Shown: positions 20,453 through 31,927, numbered from the stretch's first letter. The stretch is DNA of 32,670 nt from Mycoplasma imitans ATCC 51306 (GCF_000518305.1 NZ_KI912416.1:32520-65189); one strand, 5' to 3'. The notes: a model not told the origin generated them from the letters alone. Numbers and translations: made by a program.

Positions 20453-22600
20453 CTATTTGTTCCAGATTTCTTCTTGAATGATCGGAATATTTAATTCTTT
20501 GGCTTGGTTAATTTTTTTAGCTGTTGGACTGTTACCCGCTAAAACAAAATCAACATTTTTAGACACACCACTTACAAACTTAATTTTGTATTTTAAAGAT
20601 AGTTTTTTAATAATGTCGTTCCGTGAGATACTAAAAGAACCAGTGATTACAAACTTTTTATCATAGTAGATAGATGAGCTATCAACTAAATCATTATTAA
20701 TCTCATCTTTAGTGTTAATTGATAAAGCTTTTAATTGTTCAATTAATTCCCAATTTTTTTCATCTGAGAAAAAACTAAATAGTGAATTAGCAGTTATACT
20801 GCTAATATCAGCTAACCGCATGTAATCTTCAACAGTTAAGCTTTTAAGTTGATCAATATCGTGATATGTATTAGCAATCGACTTGGCTGTTGCTATTCCA
20901 ATATATTTAATATTAAGTGCAGCGAACAACCGATATAACTCTCGGTTTTTAGATTCATTAATACTGTTAATTAATTTATCAAATGATTTCTCTTGAAATC
21001 TAAAGTTATATTTTAAAGATGATTTAGAAAACCCCTTCTTAAGCCAAGGTTTGATAATAATCTCTTTGTATCGTTCTAATTGATAAATATCTAAAATGCT
21101 ATTAACAAACGTTTGTTCTTCATTATCTAATAACTTAAATAAACTAAGATCTTCACTAACATTTTGATTGGTGATCAACTCATTACATTCTCTAATAACA
21201 TCATTAACTTTAGTATTAAAGAATAAAGCTAAAGTGCTTTCACTCAAACCTTCAATGTTCATTATTGATTTAGAACAATAATAGATTAGATATTGCAATT
21301 GCTTTTGTTTACATTGATCATAAATACAATATCAATCAACCTCTTCAGGTTTTTTTACTAGAGGTTGATGACAACTTGGACAGTTGTAGTCAAACTGAAG
21401 TTTTTTAGCATTATTCGGTCGTTTGTCTAGATTTACACCAATCACCTTAGGGATGATTTCAGCAGCCTTAATTAAATATACGTAATCATCAATTCTGATA
21501 TCTAGGTCGTTGATATATTCTAAGTTATGTAAGGTTGCATAAGTGATAATCGATCCTTCTAATTCAATGGGGGCTAGTTGTGCAACAAAAGTTAATTTGC
21601 CAGTTCGACCAACGTTAAGGATAATATCTTTTAATTGGGTTTGCACCTGAGTAGGCGCAAACTTGTATGCGATTGCTCATTTGGGAAACTTAGAGGTGTA
21701 ACCGATTGTTTCATAATCCTTGAAGTTGTTATATTTAATAACAGCTCCATCGATTCGATAATCCAATTTATTTTTGTTTTGTTCAAGTTGTTTAATATTT
21801 TGATAAAGATCGTTGATATTATTAAACAACTTGATCTCTTTAGCAACATTAAAACCTCATTTTTTAAGTTGCTCAATCACTTCATATTGGGTTTTAAATC
21901 CAACTTCATAAGCATTGGGAACATAATAAAAGAATGCATTAAGCTTACGCTTAGCAACTTCGCTTACATCAATATTTCTTAAACTTCCCGACGCGTAGTT
22001 TCTGGAATTAGCAAACTTCTTATCTTCATCTCTTGAAGCATTAATTGCTTCAAAATCTTGATTACTTACATAAACCTCTCCACGGATAACGATCTTTTTG
22101 ATATCAGTATCAATTTTTAAAGGAATCGTTTTAATCGTTTTAATGTTAGCAATCACGCTTTCGCCAACAACACCATCACCTCTAGTAAGCGCCTCAGTTA
22201 ACACTCCATCAATATAGATTAATGAGATTGATAATCCATCAATCTTAGGTTCTAACACATATTGGTTTTGTTCTTTTTTACTTACTTTAGCAATATTTTC
22301 ATTAAAGTTAACTAACTCTTCTAAGTTAAAACAATTACCTAATGAAAGCATTAAATAATCATGCTTAACTTTAATGAACTTATTGCTAATTGATGACCCC
22401 ACCCTTTGAGTTGGAGAATAACTTAAAACATATTGAGGATATTTAGTTTCATAATCCAATAAAGTTCGATACGTATTATCATACACTTCATCAGATACTG
22501 AAGGGGTTGATAATACATAATACTCATGTTCTCATTTGGTAAGTTTTTTTACCAAATCTTGAATTATTTCTTTAATATTCTCATTTTGATTTTTACTCAT
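20453..22600 (-). CDS. ligA: NAD-dependent DNA ligase
   Basis: LigA seals nicks in DNA during replication and repair using NAD. The 715-aa protein reads in one frame with UGA as Trp. Visible domains are an N-terminal Ia region with [12 protein letters not shown]; the adenylation domain with MLSLGN and the nucleophile motif KIDG (Lys119); [14 protein letters not shown] near residue 250; an OB-fold segment ([20 protein letters not shown]); a four-Cys zinc finger (CPSCHQPL ... CIYDQC); a helix-hairpin-helix region ([16 protein letters not shown]); and a C-terminal BRCT domain ([13 protein letters not shown] to the end). The start [11 protein letters not shown] is the only ATG that keeps the full Ia region. 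It is slightly longer than typical bacterial LigA but complete. tRNA-Gly lies upstream in the same direction, separated by several stem-loops. Confidence 0.97.
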
Positions 22601-22646
22601 AATAAATACCTTAATAAACTAAGACTAGACCATTAACAAAATAAAA

Positions 22647-22670
22647 AAGAGTGCTTTTGATCGCACTCTT
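22647..22670 (-). terminator. Terminator downstream of tRNA-Gly
   Basis: AAGAGTGC pairs with GCACTCTT across an 8-nt loop. On the minus strand it is followed by TTTTATTTTG. It should end the tRNA transcript before ligA. Confidence 0.7.
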
Positions 22671-22675
22671 GTAAG

Positions 22676-22700
22676 ATTTGTATCTGTGCTTGATACAAAT
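22676..22700 (-). other. Stem-loop between tRNA-Gly and ligA
   Basis: ATTTGTATC pairs with GATACAAAT across a 7-nt loop. It is the middle of three consecutive hairpins and has no T-tract of its own on the minus strand; function unknown. Confidence 0.5.
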
Positions 22701-22707
22701 TTTTGTG

Positions 22708-22730
22708 TTGCTAATTTTTTTAATTAGCAA
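22708..22730 (-). other. Stem-loop just downstream of tRNA-Gly
   Basis: TTGCTAATT pairs with AATTAGCAA across a loop of T residues (A on the minus strand). It lies about 25 nt past the tRNA 3' end and could be a 3' processing or stability element. Confidence 0.45.
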
Positions 22731-22754
22731 TCGCTTCGTTGTTTAAGTTATTAA

Positions 22755-22828
22755 TGGAGCAGATGACGAGAATCGAACTCGCGTTTAAACCTTGGCAAGG
22801 TCTCGTTCTACCATTGAACTACATCTGC
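22755..22828 (-). tRNA. tRNA-Gly (anticodon GCC)
   Basis: The minus strand folds as a complete cloverleaf. The acceptor stem is GCAGATG / CATCTGC with discriminator T and an encoded CCA. The D-arm contains TAGTTCAATGGTAGAA, the anticodon arm AGACC-TTGCCAA-GGTTT carries GCC, and the T-arm contains GCGAGTTCGATTCTCGT. Length 74 nt with CCA. The anticodon assigns it to glycine. Confidence 0.96.
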
Positions 22829-22876
22829 GCCCTAATATTTTATCACAACAAAATTATCTTATGTTGATTAGAGTGC

Positions 22877-23359
22877 TTAATCAAACTTGATGTGGCAATA
22901 TCCACCAGGATTTTTTTGTAAATAATCTTGGTGGTATTCTTCGGCTTCAAAGTAGTTTTGCAATCTCATAACTTCAGTTACGATTGGTTTGCTATATCTA
23001 CCTTGAGCTTGGGCTAACTTAGATTTGATGATAATTTCATCATCGTCGTTAACAAAATAAAAACCGCTGCGATATTGGGTGCCTCGATCGTTTGCTTGGT
23101 AATTCAAAGTAGTTGGATCAACCACTTTTAAAAATAGATCTACAATCTCTTCCAAGCTAATTAATTGATCATCATAAGTAATCTCAACCGCTTCTACTGC
23201 CCCCGTTTTTCCACTACAAACCTCTTTGTAGGTTGGGTTTCTAAACTCAGGCCGAAAGTTTGCATATCCTACTGAAGAATCGATAATCTTTTTGGTTCTC
23301 TTAAAATACTCTTGCACTCCCCAAAAACAACCACCTGCTAAATATATCTTTTTAACCAT
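22877..23359 (-). CDS. msrA: Peptide methionine sulfoxide reductase A
   Basis: MsrA reduces methionine-S-sulfoxide in proteins, repairing oxidative damage in the cytosol; it is a known fitness and virulence factor in several mycoplasmas. The 160-aa protein has the family signature near its N terminus ([14 protein letters not shown], catalytic Cys in GCFWG), then [24 protein letters not shown], the [13 protein letters not shown] segment and the [17 protein letters not shown] tail, which are all expected and in order. The start is supported by an AAAGGA ribosome-binding site about 12 nt upstream. It is transcribed away from the SNF2 helicase gene, and upstream of tRNA-Gly on the same strand. 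Confidence 0.97.
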   Translation of the reverse strand: MVKKIYLAGGCFWGVQEYFKRTKKIIDSSVGYANFRPEFRNPTYKEVCSGKTGAVEAVEITYDDQLISLEEIVDLFLKVVDPTTLNYQANDRGTQYRSGFYFVNDDDEIIIKSKLAQAQGRYSKPIVTEVMRLQNYFEAEEYHQDYLQKNPGGYCHIKFD

Positions 23360-23422
23360 TTTTATTTTTCCTTTATCTTTGATAATCCCATTTGGGCTCT
23401 TTATCTTTTAACTTTTCTTGGT

Positions 23423-23428
23423 TATAAT
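23423..23428 (+). promoter_or_regulatory. -10 element of the SNF2-family gene
   Basis: TATAAT on the plus strand lies 33 nt before the ATG, in the divergent gap with msrA. A consensus -35 is not visible. Confidence 0.5.
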
Positions 23429-23461
23429 TTTAAATATTAATATTTTCAGCGCCACGATTGA

Positions 23462-26400
23462 ATGCTAAATAAGATCTTAGATTACTATTTTCAGGATAGC
23501 GAACTCGTTCGGGGTAAAAACCTTGTTAACCGTAGAACTGTTAAATTAACATACCACCAAGATAATAAACTACTAGTTTTAAGTGCACGCATCAACGACG
23601 AATCAAATGTTGTTAAAACTAAAGTAACCGTTGATGGTAGCAATGAAAAACTATTAGATATTTCATGTAATTGTCCTTCGCGACTAAAATATTGTCGTTA
23701 TGTAGCAGCTACAATTTATTCTGCTTACACTCAGCTTAAAGCGTTGTTTGATAAAGAACAACAAGAGAATAAAAAGCAAGAGCTTTTATTAAATAATAAT
23801 AAGATTCAACAAACTAAAATAAAACCCAAAAATAAAGTATATTTTAGTGTTGAGAAAATTAGAAAAACATTTAATAACACCAAATTAGCAATCTTCTTAA
23901 ATGTTGATTCATATAAGTTTAAGTTGGTTAATGAAAATTATTTTTTACTTAAACAGAATTGAATGAATGCAGATGAAGTATGCTTTTATGTTTGTTATGA
24001 AAAAGCCAAAACACCTGCTAAATTATTAAAATTAAAGATTGATAGCGATGCATTCAATTACCAAGATTATTTCATGTTTTGATACGTTGTTTATTTATCT
24101 AACACTAATAATCTTGATGAAGAAACCTTTTTATCTGAAGGATCTTATTTACATAGCGAATTTAGGTTTAGCAACCTTGGGTTGTATGCTTTAAACGATC
24201 TAGATAAATTTAAGGAATTCTTAGCTAAGTATCAACCGTCTTATCAAAAAGATCATTTAGGCGAAGATCTAATTAATGAAATTAACACTTGTTTTAATGA
24301 GTGTAATTTTATTATTAATTCTAAGAAAACTGAGAATCGAATCTTTTTAGTTAATGAAAAGAACGATCTTTATAAATTTAATATTGAAAGCTATGTTGAT
24401 AAAAAATGAATTCCTTATTTAAGTCATTACCTAAGCAAGGACAACAAGTTGGTAATTAACTCGTTTAACAAGATCTTAAATCAAAACAACATAAATCATG
24501 AACTGTTGAATAAAGTATCAATAGCATCTAAAGGGTTTTTAGATTTTTACATTTATTTAAGCAAAATGGGCTTTGATAACATCTATTTAGATGATCAAAA
24601 GAAGATTACCAAACTGGTTGATTATTTACCAAGGGCAGGGCTAATAATTGGTTTTAACGATAAGAAAAATGTCGTTACTACCAGCTTGGTATTTAACTAC
24701 AAACGCGATAATGAAAACAATATCGTTTACTTTGAAGATCAAAGATTACTAAAAAACAAACGTCTTCATTTATATGAAGAAAATACGTATGATTTTTTCT
24801 TTAAAAAAGTCATTAGCAAGCATTTATTAAACAAGCTTAAAAAGAATAATCTAGATCTAAAAGATCTAGAAGAATTGCGCGAATTAACCAATCATTTTGA
24901 CAAAAATGAGCAGTTCCAAATTAAGATTTTAGAATCATATACTAAAGAACTAAAACTTAAATTTGATATTAGAGATTTTAAGAAGATCGAATCGCAAAAC
25001 GATCTGATTAAAATTACTTTATCTAACTTCAATTACGACTTTGATTTTATTAAAGCGATTGTAGCTAACTACTTGCTATCTAAAGATCTATTTATTACCA
25101 ATGAAGGTTATTATTGTTTAAAAGATTCTGATAACTTGCCTTTTTTAGAGTTTTGATCTAAGTTTGATTTCTATGGGGTTAAGAAAGTTAATTCTAAAAC
25201 GATTATTTTTAATAAATATCGTTTATTAGATATGTATAACGCCTTTAAACAATACATCGATTATTTTAAAAAGATTGCTGATAAAAATATTGTCGAATTA
25301 ATTGATGCGTTGTTTAATAACACCTTTAAAGATGAATTAAAGATTAACCCACCGTTTGATAGTTTGTTATGACCTTACCAAAAAGAAGGTCATAAGTGGT
25401 TAAGGATCTTACAAAAATTCGGTTTTGGTGGAATTATGGCTGATGATATGGGGTTGGGTAAAACGATTCAAACAATTTCAGTTATCTCGCAATATTATAG
25501 AGATAACCCACATGATATTAAGCAAAGCTTGATTGTTGCTCCAGCTTCGTTATTATTAAACTGGTCTAGTGAGTTTAAAAAGTTTGATCCTGATTTAGAA
25601 GTGGCGACAATTACGGGTAATGTTGATAATCGCCGCGCGATTATCAATTCAAGAAATCATCTTGTTGAAATAACTACTTATTCGGCAATTAAAAGGGATC
25701 GGGCTTATCACGCTAAGAAAGATTATGCTTACATTGTATTAGATGAAGCTCAAAGCATTAAAAATGCTTCGACGATTTTATCTAAAGAAATTAAGACACT
25801 TAACGGTGCTCACAAAGTTGCTTTAACTGGTACTGTAATTGAGAACCGCTTAGCCGAACTGTGATCAATATTTGACTTTGCTTTGCCGGGTTTTTTAGGA
25901 TCGATCTCAGATTTTAATATTAATTATACAAGTCATATTGAACGTGATGAAAAGATGAGTGAAGAAGCCTTGGCTCGTCTTAAGAAAAAGATTTCACCAT
26001 TTATTTTAAGAAGAACCAAAGATAAAGTTCTTAAGGATTTACCACCTAAGACTCAAACTGATTTGTTGGTTGCTTTATCTGCTGATCATGCTAACTTTTA
26101 TAGCAAGAGAGAACAAGAAGTTAAAGAACAAGTGTTACAGATTATTCAATCTAAAGATCAATCTAAAAAAGGCTTGGGAATTATGTTGGCTAAACTCTTA
26201 AATGAGTTACGTCAAATTTGTTGTTCACCAAAACTAATTGATCCTAAATTTGACGGTGAAAACGTTAAATTTATGGCTGCTATGGACATTATTAATAATG
26301 CGATAAAAAGCAATAAAAAGACCTTATTGTTTAGCCAGTATCTAGGGATCATTAGTTTATTTAAAAAAGAACTTGAACAAAAAAATATTAAGTGTTTTAT

Positions 26401-26773
26401 TTTAACTGGTGATACTCCAAAAGAGATACGGCTTCAGTACGTAAATGAGTTTAATAACCTAGAAGAACCTGCTGTGTTTATTGCTTCATTAAAAGCTGGT
26501 GGTGTAGGATTAAACTTAACTGGTGCAGAAATCGTAATTCATTACGATCTATGATGAAACTTAGCGTTGCAAAACCAAGCAACTGACCGCGCTCACAGAA
26601 TTGGGCAAAAAAACCACTTACAGGTTTATCGAATTATTGCTGCTAACACAATTGAAGAAAGAATAGTGGCTATTCAAGAACGCAAGAAAGAATTAGCATC
26701 AAAACTAATCCAAGAAACGGATAATAGTTTAAGCTGGTTAAACGTTAAAGATATTTTGACTTTATTCAATTAA
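23462..26773 (+). CDS. SNF2/RapA-type DNA-dependent ATPase with degenerate SWIM finger
   Basis: This is a superfamily 2 ATPase of 1103 aa read with UGA as Trp. The N terminus holds a SWIM-like zinc finger (CNCPSRLKYCRY, near residues 64-75), in which the His that usually follows the third Cys is Tyr. A long middle region (about 80-620) has no recognised motif. The C-terminal helicase core is complete: motif I DDMGLGKT (Lys667), the APASLLLNW segment, motif II DEAQ (761-764), motif III LTGTVIENRLAELW, motif IV LLFSQYLGI, motif V KAGGVGLNLTGA and motif VI QATDRAHRIGQ. Such proteins remodel protein-DNA or polymerase complexes; whether this one acts in transcription recycling or repair is not shown. 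It is divergent from msrA and is followed by a small gene in the same direction. Confidence 0.94.
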
Positions 26774-26887
26774 ATTATTTTAATAATTTATTTTCCTAAA
26801 AAACTAGGTAAAAATAATTATTTTATTTATATTAAATAATGAAGATTGATCATTATTTTTATCGTTATCCATTTAATATTCAAAAAT

Positions 26888-27547
26888 ATGTTTAAATATT
26901 TATCTGATAAAAACTTAATAGAAAGTTGCTTTAATTTAGCACACGAAATTATGAAGCAATTACAAATTGATTTAGCTAGACAATCAATTGATACTCAAAT
27001 TGATGTAATTGCTGAATCTAAAGAAAGATTAGCATGTAGTAAACCTGATGTTGATTTCGATTTTGATTTTATTTTAATGATTTTAAAACCGGCAATTGCG
27101 TTTAAAAACCGTTCAAATGATCAATTTAAAACTGATATTAAGAAATCATTAGAAAATGTTTTAAAAAACCATTTTAAACAAGACAAAGCAACTGTTAATA
27201 ACACTTCAACCGGTTTTAGTGTAGCTAATATTGTTCATAGTGATTTTCCCAATGATAAATTCTTTTTAGATTTCAACATTTATAAATTTGATGGTCAAGG
27301 TTTTTTTGTACTAAAAGAACACAAAAATGGAATTAACCAAGTTTGAACCAAAACTACAAGTTTAAAAGAAATCAATCATCGCATTGATTTAGTTCAAAAC
27401 GACCCAGAAGCTTGAAAGAAATTTAAGGAAAGATATTTATATTGAAAAGATAAGTATTTAGCTGATAACAAAATCAGACCATCATCATTAAGCTGTAAAG
27501 TTCAAGCACTTAATGACGCGTTTAATAAGTTTTGACAAAATCAATAG
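26888..27547 (+). CDS. Nucleotidyltransferase-fold-like protein of unknown role (219 aa)
   Basis: The ATG at 26888 (MFKYLSDKNLI) is preferred over an upstream in-frame TTG because the latter adds only a hydrophobic stub. The protein has an acidic cluster DVDFDFDF (Asp54, 56, 58, 60) followed by a hydrophobic strand, then a basic helix, NNTSTGFSV, FFLDFNIYKF and a Trp-containing tail with KEINHRIDLVQND...W..FKERYLYWKDKY. This order (acidic triad, ST-containing strand, third acidic strand, WxxL/FK tail) recalls a minimal nucleotidyltransferase family found in Firmicutes. The Gly-Ser motif that normally precedes the acidic pair is not seen at about residues 40-47 (IAESKERL). That makes catalysis doubtful. 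It is in the same direction as the SNF2 gene, 114 bp away. Confidence 0.7.
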
Positions 27548-27568
27548 TTGATTAATAGATATGAAAAT

Positions 27569-27604
27569 AAAATCCGACTTATCGAAATCGATAAATCGGA
27601 TTTT
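27569..27604. terminator. Bidirectional terminator between convergent genes
   Basis: AAAATCCGACTTATCG pairs, with one mismatch, with CGATAAATCGGATTTT across a 4-nt loop. T-rich sequence follows on the plus strand and A/T-rich sequence flanks it on the other. It separates the plus-strand gene ending at 27547 from the minus-strand gene ending at 27623. Confidence 0.8.
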
Positions 27605-27622
27605 TTATTCTAAATTTTAATC

Positions 27623-29671
27623 TTATGTTTTTACGTTAGATTTTTTATTGATTGAATCACCAATTGGGTTTAAACTATTATCAACTGTAAAGATTTTAGG
27701 TTTAATGCCTTTTTTGGCTAGATCATCAGCTGAAACTAATTTTACTTGAGCTCCTGAAGCCATTCCACTCACAAGCGATTGTAATCCTGGATCAGTTACA
27801 TAAATTGTTTTAAATGATCCGCCTAATCTAGCATACTTAATAAATGTAGCTAAATCACCAGAGCTTTGTAATTCGCTTGCTGTTCCTAGTAATACTAAAT
27901 CATCAGGTTGTTTTAATTCTGTGCCACGACCAAAGGTAATGTATTTACCCATTTCAGGTTGGTATGACATCAAGCTTGTTCATTGTGAGTTGTTAAACTC
28001 TGAAACGTTGTAAGCCACTATTTCACGTTGATCGACAGAAGTAATTAAATCTCTAGATAATCTAACGATTTTTAAGTTAGCATCTCTAATGTTTAATCCT
28101 TTAAACGAACGAATGATTGGATCGTCAGCAAAGTCTCAAATAACTGGTTTACCACCCTTACCTTGGAATTCACCATTAAAGATACGTTCGCTTCTTCTAT
28201 TAAACGCAATATCAATACCTTCTTGAACTCTAGCTAAGTCATCGTTACGGTCAAATCTTAAAGACGCAAAGATAGGTGTTGATGGAATTGTTGATCCTGC
28301 TGGATATGGATCAAATCCACCAACATTATAGTTATTAGCTGAAGGAATAAAGTTGGTGTGTTTTAATGCTAATGGGTTAATACCTCATAGGTTACTATTA
28401 ACTGTACCTGTTGTATAAATATTAAGTTCGTCTAATCTGCGGTTTTCTAAAGCTAATAATGAACTTGTATTAGAGTTTTCAAAGAAAACAGTTAACATCT
28501 TAACGTTGTTAGGCAACGCTTTAATGATGTCATAAACATCACGATTAGTATTTGTTTTACCAACATTGGTTAATACAACACCAATACTTGGTGTAGTATC
28601 AGCGGCTTTCTTCAAGAATTCAATAAACTTGTTGTAACCTGAAGTGTTATCAACATCTAATACAAAGACCTTAACATCACTCTTGTTTTTGTAGTAATCA
28701 TCATTTCTTTCATTAGGAGTGTAATGTCTTACAGTAATACCATCTTCAGCAGTAATTCCATATTTAGGATCATTAATGAATTGTTGCGTATCATCTGTTC
28801 TTGTTCAACCACGGTAATCACCTTTTAAAATGTCTCTTGGGTTTTCATTATATCGTCAGTTAGGAACACCTAAAAGTTTCTTTTCGTTTGCTTTAATGTA
28901 ATAATTTAAAAGAGGGTTTTCAGATGGGTCTTGGTAACCAAATGTTATTGAAACGTTAGGAACCATGATTTGTAAAACACGGTTAGCTTTCGCTTCACTT
29001 TCAATAAATGTAGGAGTTACAACACTTAATGAAATTTGTAATTCTTCGAACCGATATTTAGTTCTACCTGGTTCGTTTCTTTCTTTAAAAAGATTATTTC
29101 AATAGTGATCAAAGGATTCATCATTTCCTTTGTAACCTACAGTTTTTTTAAATAATTCTTTATTTTCTTCAGTGTTAGCACTTAAACCTTGACTAACAAT
29201 ATTTTTGATAGTATTTAAAAGTTTATTAGAGGCTGCTATTAAAGCCCCAACCCTATCTCCAAAAACTGTTTGTACACTTGGATCGTAAGGTAAAGTTGGA
29301 GTTGACGAATCAAGATTGTAGTCGGTTTTAGCGTAAGGAATTCCTGATGGCTCAGGAGTTGGGGTAGGCGTTGGTTTAGGTTCTGGCTTTGGTGTTGGAT
29401 CAGGTTTTCTTTCTGGCGGAAGAACTTGACTTGGTTTTTCTTCTGGTTTAGGTTGTTTTGGCGTGTTAAAATCACGATTCGAATTATACTGATTGTTATC
29501 AGCCGTATTCGCATCCAATTCAACTTTGTTACTTCTTTCTATTAATCTGCCGGTATTATTACTAATAGTATTTGAATATACTATTCCAAAAGTGGCACTT
29601 CCGGCTATCACTATTGATGCTGCAGATAAACTAATTATTTTAATTAGTTTTCTTTTTTTAGAACTTATCAT
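27623..29671 (-). CDS. Immunoglobulin-blocking surface protein (MIB / Protein M family), copy 1
   Basis: The 682-aa protein starts MISSKKRKLIKIISLSAASIVI, a basic tail and an uncleaved anchor helix (about residues 10-33). A Pro/Lys/Glu-rich spacer (KPTPTPTPEP, about residues 70-115) follows. The main domain carries VFVLDVDNTSGY, NVKMLTVFFENS, LALENRRLDELNIYTTG, WGINPLALKH, FDPYPAGSTI, RRSERIFNGEFQG and FGRGTELKQPDDLVLLG. The alternation of short beta strand and Leu-rich segments and the FNPLVLG/NPLALK, ERQFQGYF/ERIFxGxF resemblance to M. genitalium Protein M (MG281) place it in the family that binds antibody light chains and blocks antigen recognition. The extracellular location follows from the anchor. 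It is a single frame with UGA Trp and has its own promoter. The last copy of a three-gene tandem array. Confidence 0.88.
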
Positions 29672-29736
29672 TTAAAAAACCAAACCTAAGTTCATTAATA
29701 ACTGTCAATCTTGAAATATCAACTTCTATATAAATA

Positions 29737-29742
29737 ATTATA
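29737..29742 (-). promoter_or_regulatory. -10 element of immunoglobulin-blocking copy 1
   Basis: TATAAT within GGTTTATAAT on the minus strand lies 66 nt before the ATG. Copy 2 has the same box at nearly the same distance, which supports both. Confidence 0.5.
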
Positions 29743-29776
29743 AACCAAATTATCGCTTTTGTTAATAGTATACTAA

Positions 29777-31858
29777 CTAGCTAGTTTTCTTAATTGGCTC
29801 ACCAATTGCGTTAACGTTTGGATTAATTTCAAACACTTTTAATTGATTTTTGTCTAATGTTTCTAAAGGTAGAACCTTAACATTAATATAGTTTTGTTCT
29901 GAAGCTGCTGCTGCTTTAATTTGATCAGCTAAATATTGTGATGAAACATAAACGTTTCTAAATGCACCACTATTTGTCGCATACTTAACGAATGTTAATA
30001 AGTTGCTTAAACCTTCGTGTTCAAGAGTGTTTTGAGCACCTCTTAGTACTAGCGAGTTAGGTTGCTGAATGCCTGTTCCACGACCAAAGCTAATTTCTAA
30101 CTTATCACCAGGAGCACCACGGTATCGCATTGCTGCGGTTCATTGTGAATGGTTAAATTCGCTTAGATCATAAGTTACATAAGTGTTACCGTTACTATCG
30201 GTTTGAACTAAATCATCTGATAATCTCACATATCTTAATTCTGCATCATGAACGTTTAAGTTCTTAAGGTTTCTAATAATCGGAGCATCCGCAAAATCCC
30301 AGAAGACTGGTTTAGCACCATCACCTTGGAAGTTACCTTGGAAGATACGTTCGTTTCTACGATCAAACGCAATATCAAGACCTTCTTGAACACGTTTATA
30401 ATCATCATTACGGTCAAATTTTAATGTCGTGAAGATTGGGGTTGAAGCGATGGTTGATCCTGCTGGGTAAGGGTCAAATCCACCAACGTTATAAGCCAAC
30501 AATGAAGGAATAAAGTTAATGTGTTTTAATGCTAATGGGTTAATACCTCATAGATCGGTGTTAACTTGCCCTGTTGTATATAGATTTAATTCTCTTAAAT
30601 GTCGGTCTTCTAAAGCTAACAGCGATGTTGTATCAGCACCTTCTAAGAATACTGTAAGTGTTTCCACATTATCAGGCAATGCTTTAAGGATGTCATAAAC
30701 ATTTCTTGTTGTATCAGTCTTACCAACGTTTTTAAGAGTCACACCAATCTTGTGGTTTGGATCTTTTTCATAAACTTTTTGAATAAAGTTAATGAATTTT
30801 TCATAACCTGATGTGTTATCAACATCAAGTACGAACATATTAAGATCAGTTTTATCCTTGTAGTAATCTTCTTGTTTATTATTTGGACTATATTTGAATA
30901 CGGTAATACCATCATCATTGCCAATTCCGTATTCGTTATTAAAGTAACTATTTGATACATCAGTCTTGTCCCAACCACGGAATCTACCATTAATAATATC
31001 ATCAGGAGTTGGATTATAAGGATAGTCGGGAGAACCTAGAACTTTATATTCATTTACCTTCTTGTAATAATTTAAAACAGGGTTTTCATTTTGCTTTTCG
31101 TAACCAAATGAAATGTTAATTGAGTGATTAATATTAATGTTGATTCTTCAAATACGGTTAGCTTTAGATTCTGATAAAAGAAAATTATTATCGTTTAGAG
31201 CACTTTCTACATCTTGTAGCAAGTAATCAATAAACTTAATACCATTTCAAGTTTTGGTAAATAAATTTTTTCAGATGTCGTTAAAGAATTCTTCATTACC
31301 AGCATAACCTGATGCTTGTCTAAATGCATCACGAGCAGCTGTGTCGTCAGGCCCCTTAGCAATAGCTTCTAAAAGAGCTTCTCTACCAGCATTCAATGAA
31401 GCTTTAGTTTTTTCTAAAAGTTTCATTGCGTCAGCATCACTTAAAACCTGTTTACTTGGATCGTTAGGTTGTTGCGGAGTTAATTTATCTAGTTTATAGT
31501 CTTGTTTTTGATATGTAACGTATTGAATTTGGGTATCAGCAGCCAATTCATTTTGAGGTTTAGGTGGTTGTTTGTCTTGATCAGGTTTTTTCTCTGGAGG
31601 ATTAACAACAATTGGTTTATTCTCCGGATCTTTAGGCGCATTTTCAAGATTAAAGTCACGATTCGAAGCCTGAGAATCGTTCGTATTAGAAGCGTTTCCA
31701 TCTAATTCGACCCTATCAGATCTAGGAATCAAATTAGCTTGAGAATCTTTGTTATATGTCGAATAAACAATCGCTAATGTGCTAGCAGCACTTACCGCAA
31801 CAGAAGCTGTGCCAAGCGATATTAGTTTGATGACTTTTCTTTTTTTAGAGCTGATCAT
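29777..31858 (-). CDS. Immunoglobulin-blocking surface protein (MIB / Protein M family), copy 2
   Basis: The 693-aa protein begins MISSKKRKVIKLISLGTAS, nearly the same anchor as copy 1. The spacer is Pro/Lys/Asp-rich (PPEKKPDQDKQPPKPQ). The main domain follows copy 1 segment by segment: MFVLDVDNTSGYEKF, NVETLTVFLEGADTTSLLAL, ELNLYTTGQVNTDLWGINPLALKH, YNVGGFDPYPAGST, RRNERIFQGNFQGDGAKPVFWDFADAP, FGRGTGIQQPNSLVLRG and a C terminus NAIGEPIKKTS. Intact with UGA Trp codons, though WDF uses TGG. Intergenic gaps of about 100 bp with separate promoters suggest each copy is its own transcript. Part of it is nearly identical to copy 3 (see findings). Confidence 0.88.
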
Positions 31859-31927
31859 TTTAATAGTTTGAATTAAACAAGCATATCAAAATAACTATAA
31901 ATCTATAAATCTCACCTATATTTCACT

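Noticed and set aside
21631..21982. Open frames on both strands inside ligA
   Set aside because: They overlap the OB-fold and adenylation region of ligA in other frames; the ligA frame is continuous and carries all motifs.
82..26773. Many apparent premature UGA stops suggesting widespread pseudogenes
   Set aside because: They disappear under the mycoplasma code: UGA falls at conserved Trp positions in CysS, LigA and the SNF2 protein (for example LAELW and HYDLWW), so these genes are intact.
30739..31002. Alternative minus-strand frame inside immunoglobulin-blocking copy 2
   Set aside because: The main frame is continuous through this region when UGA is read as Trp; the alternative has no family similarity.
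31502..31705. Open frame on the plus strand rich in Arg/Ile/Phe
   Set aside because: It is the antisense of the Pro/Lys-rich spacer of immunoglobulin-blocking copy 2; composition is a mirror of that coding sequence and there is no start context.
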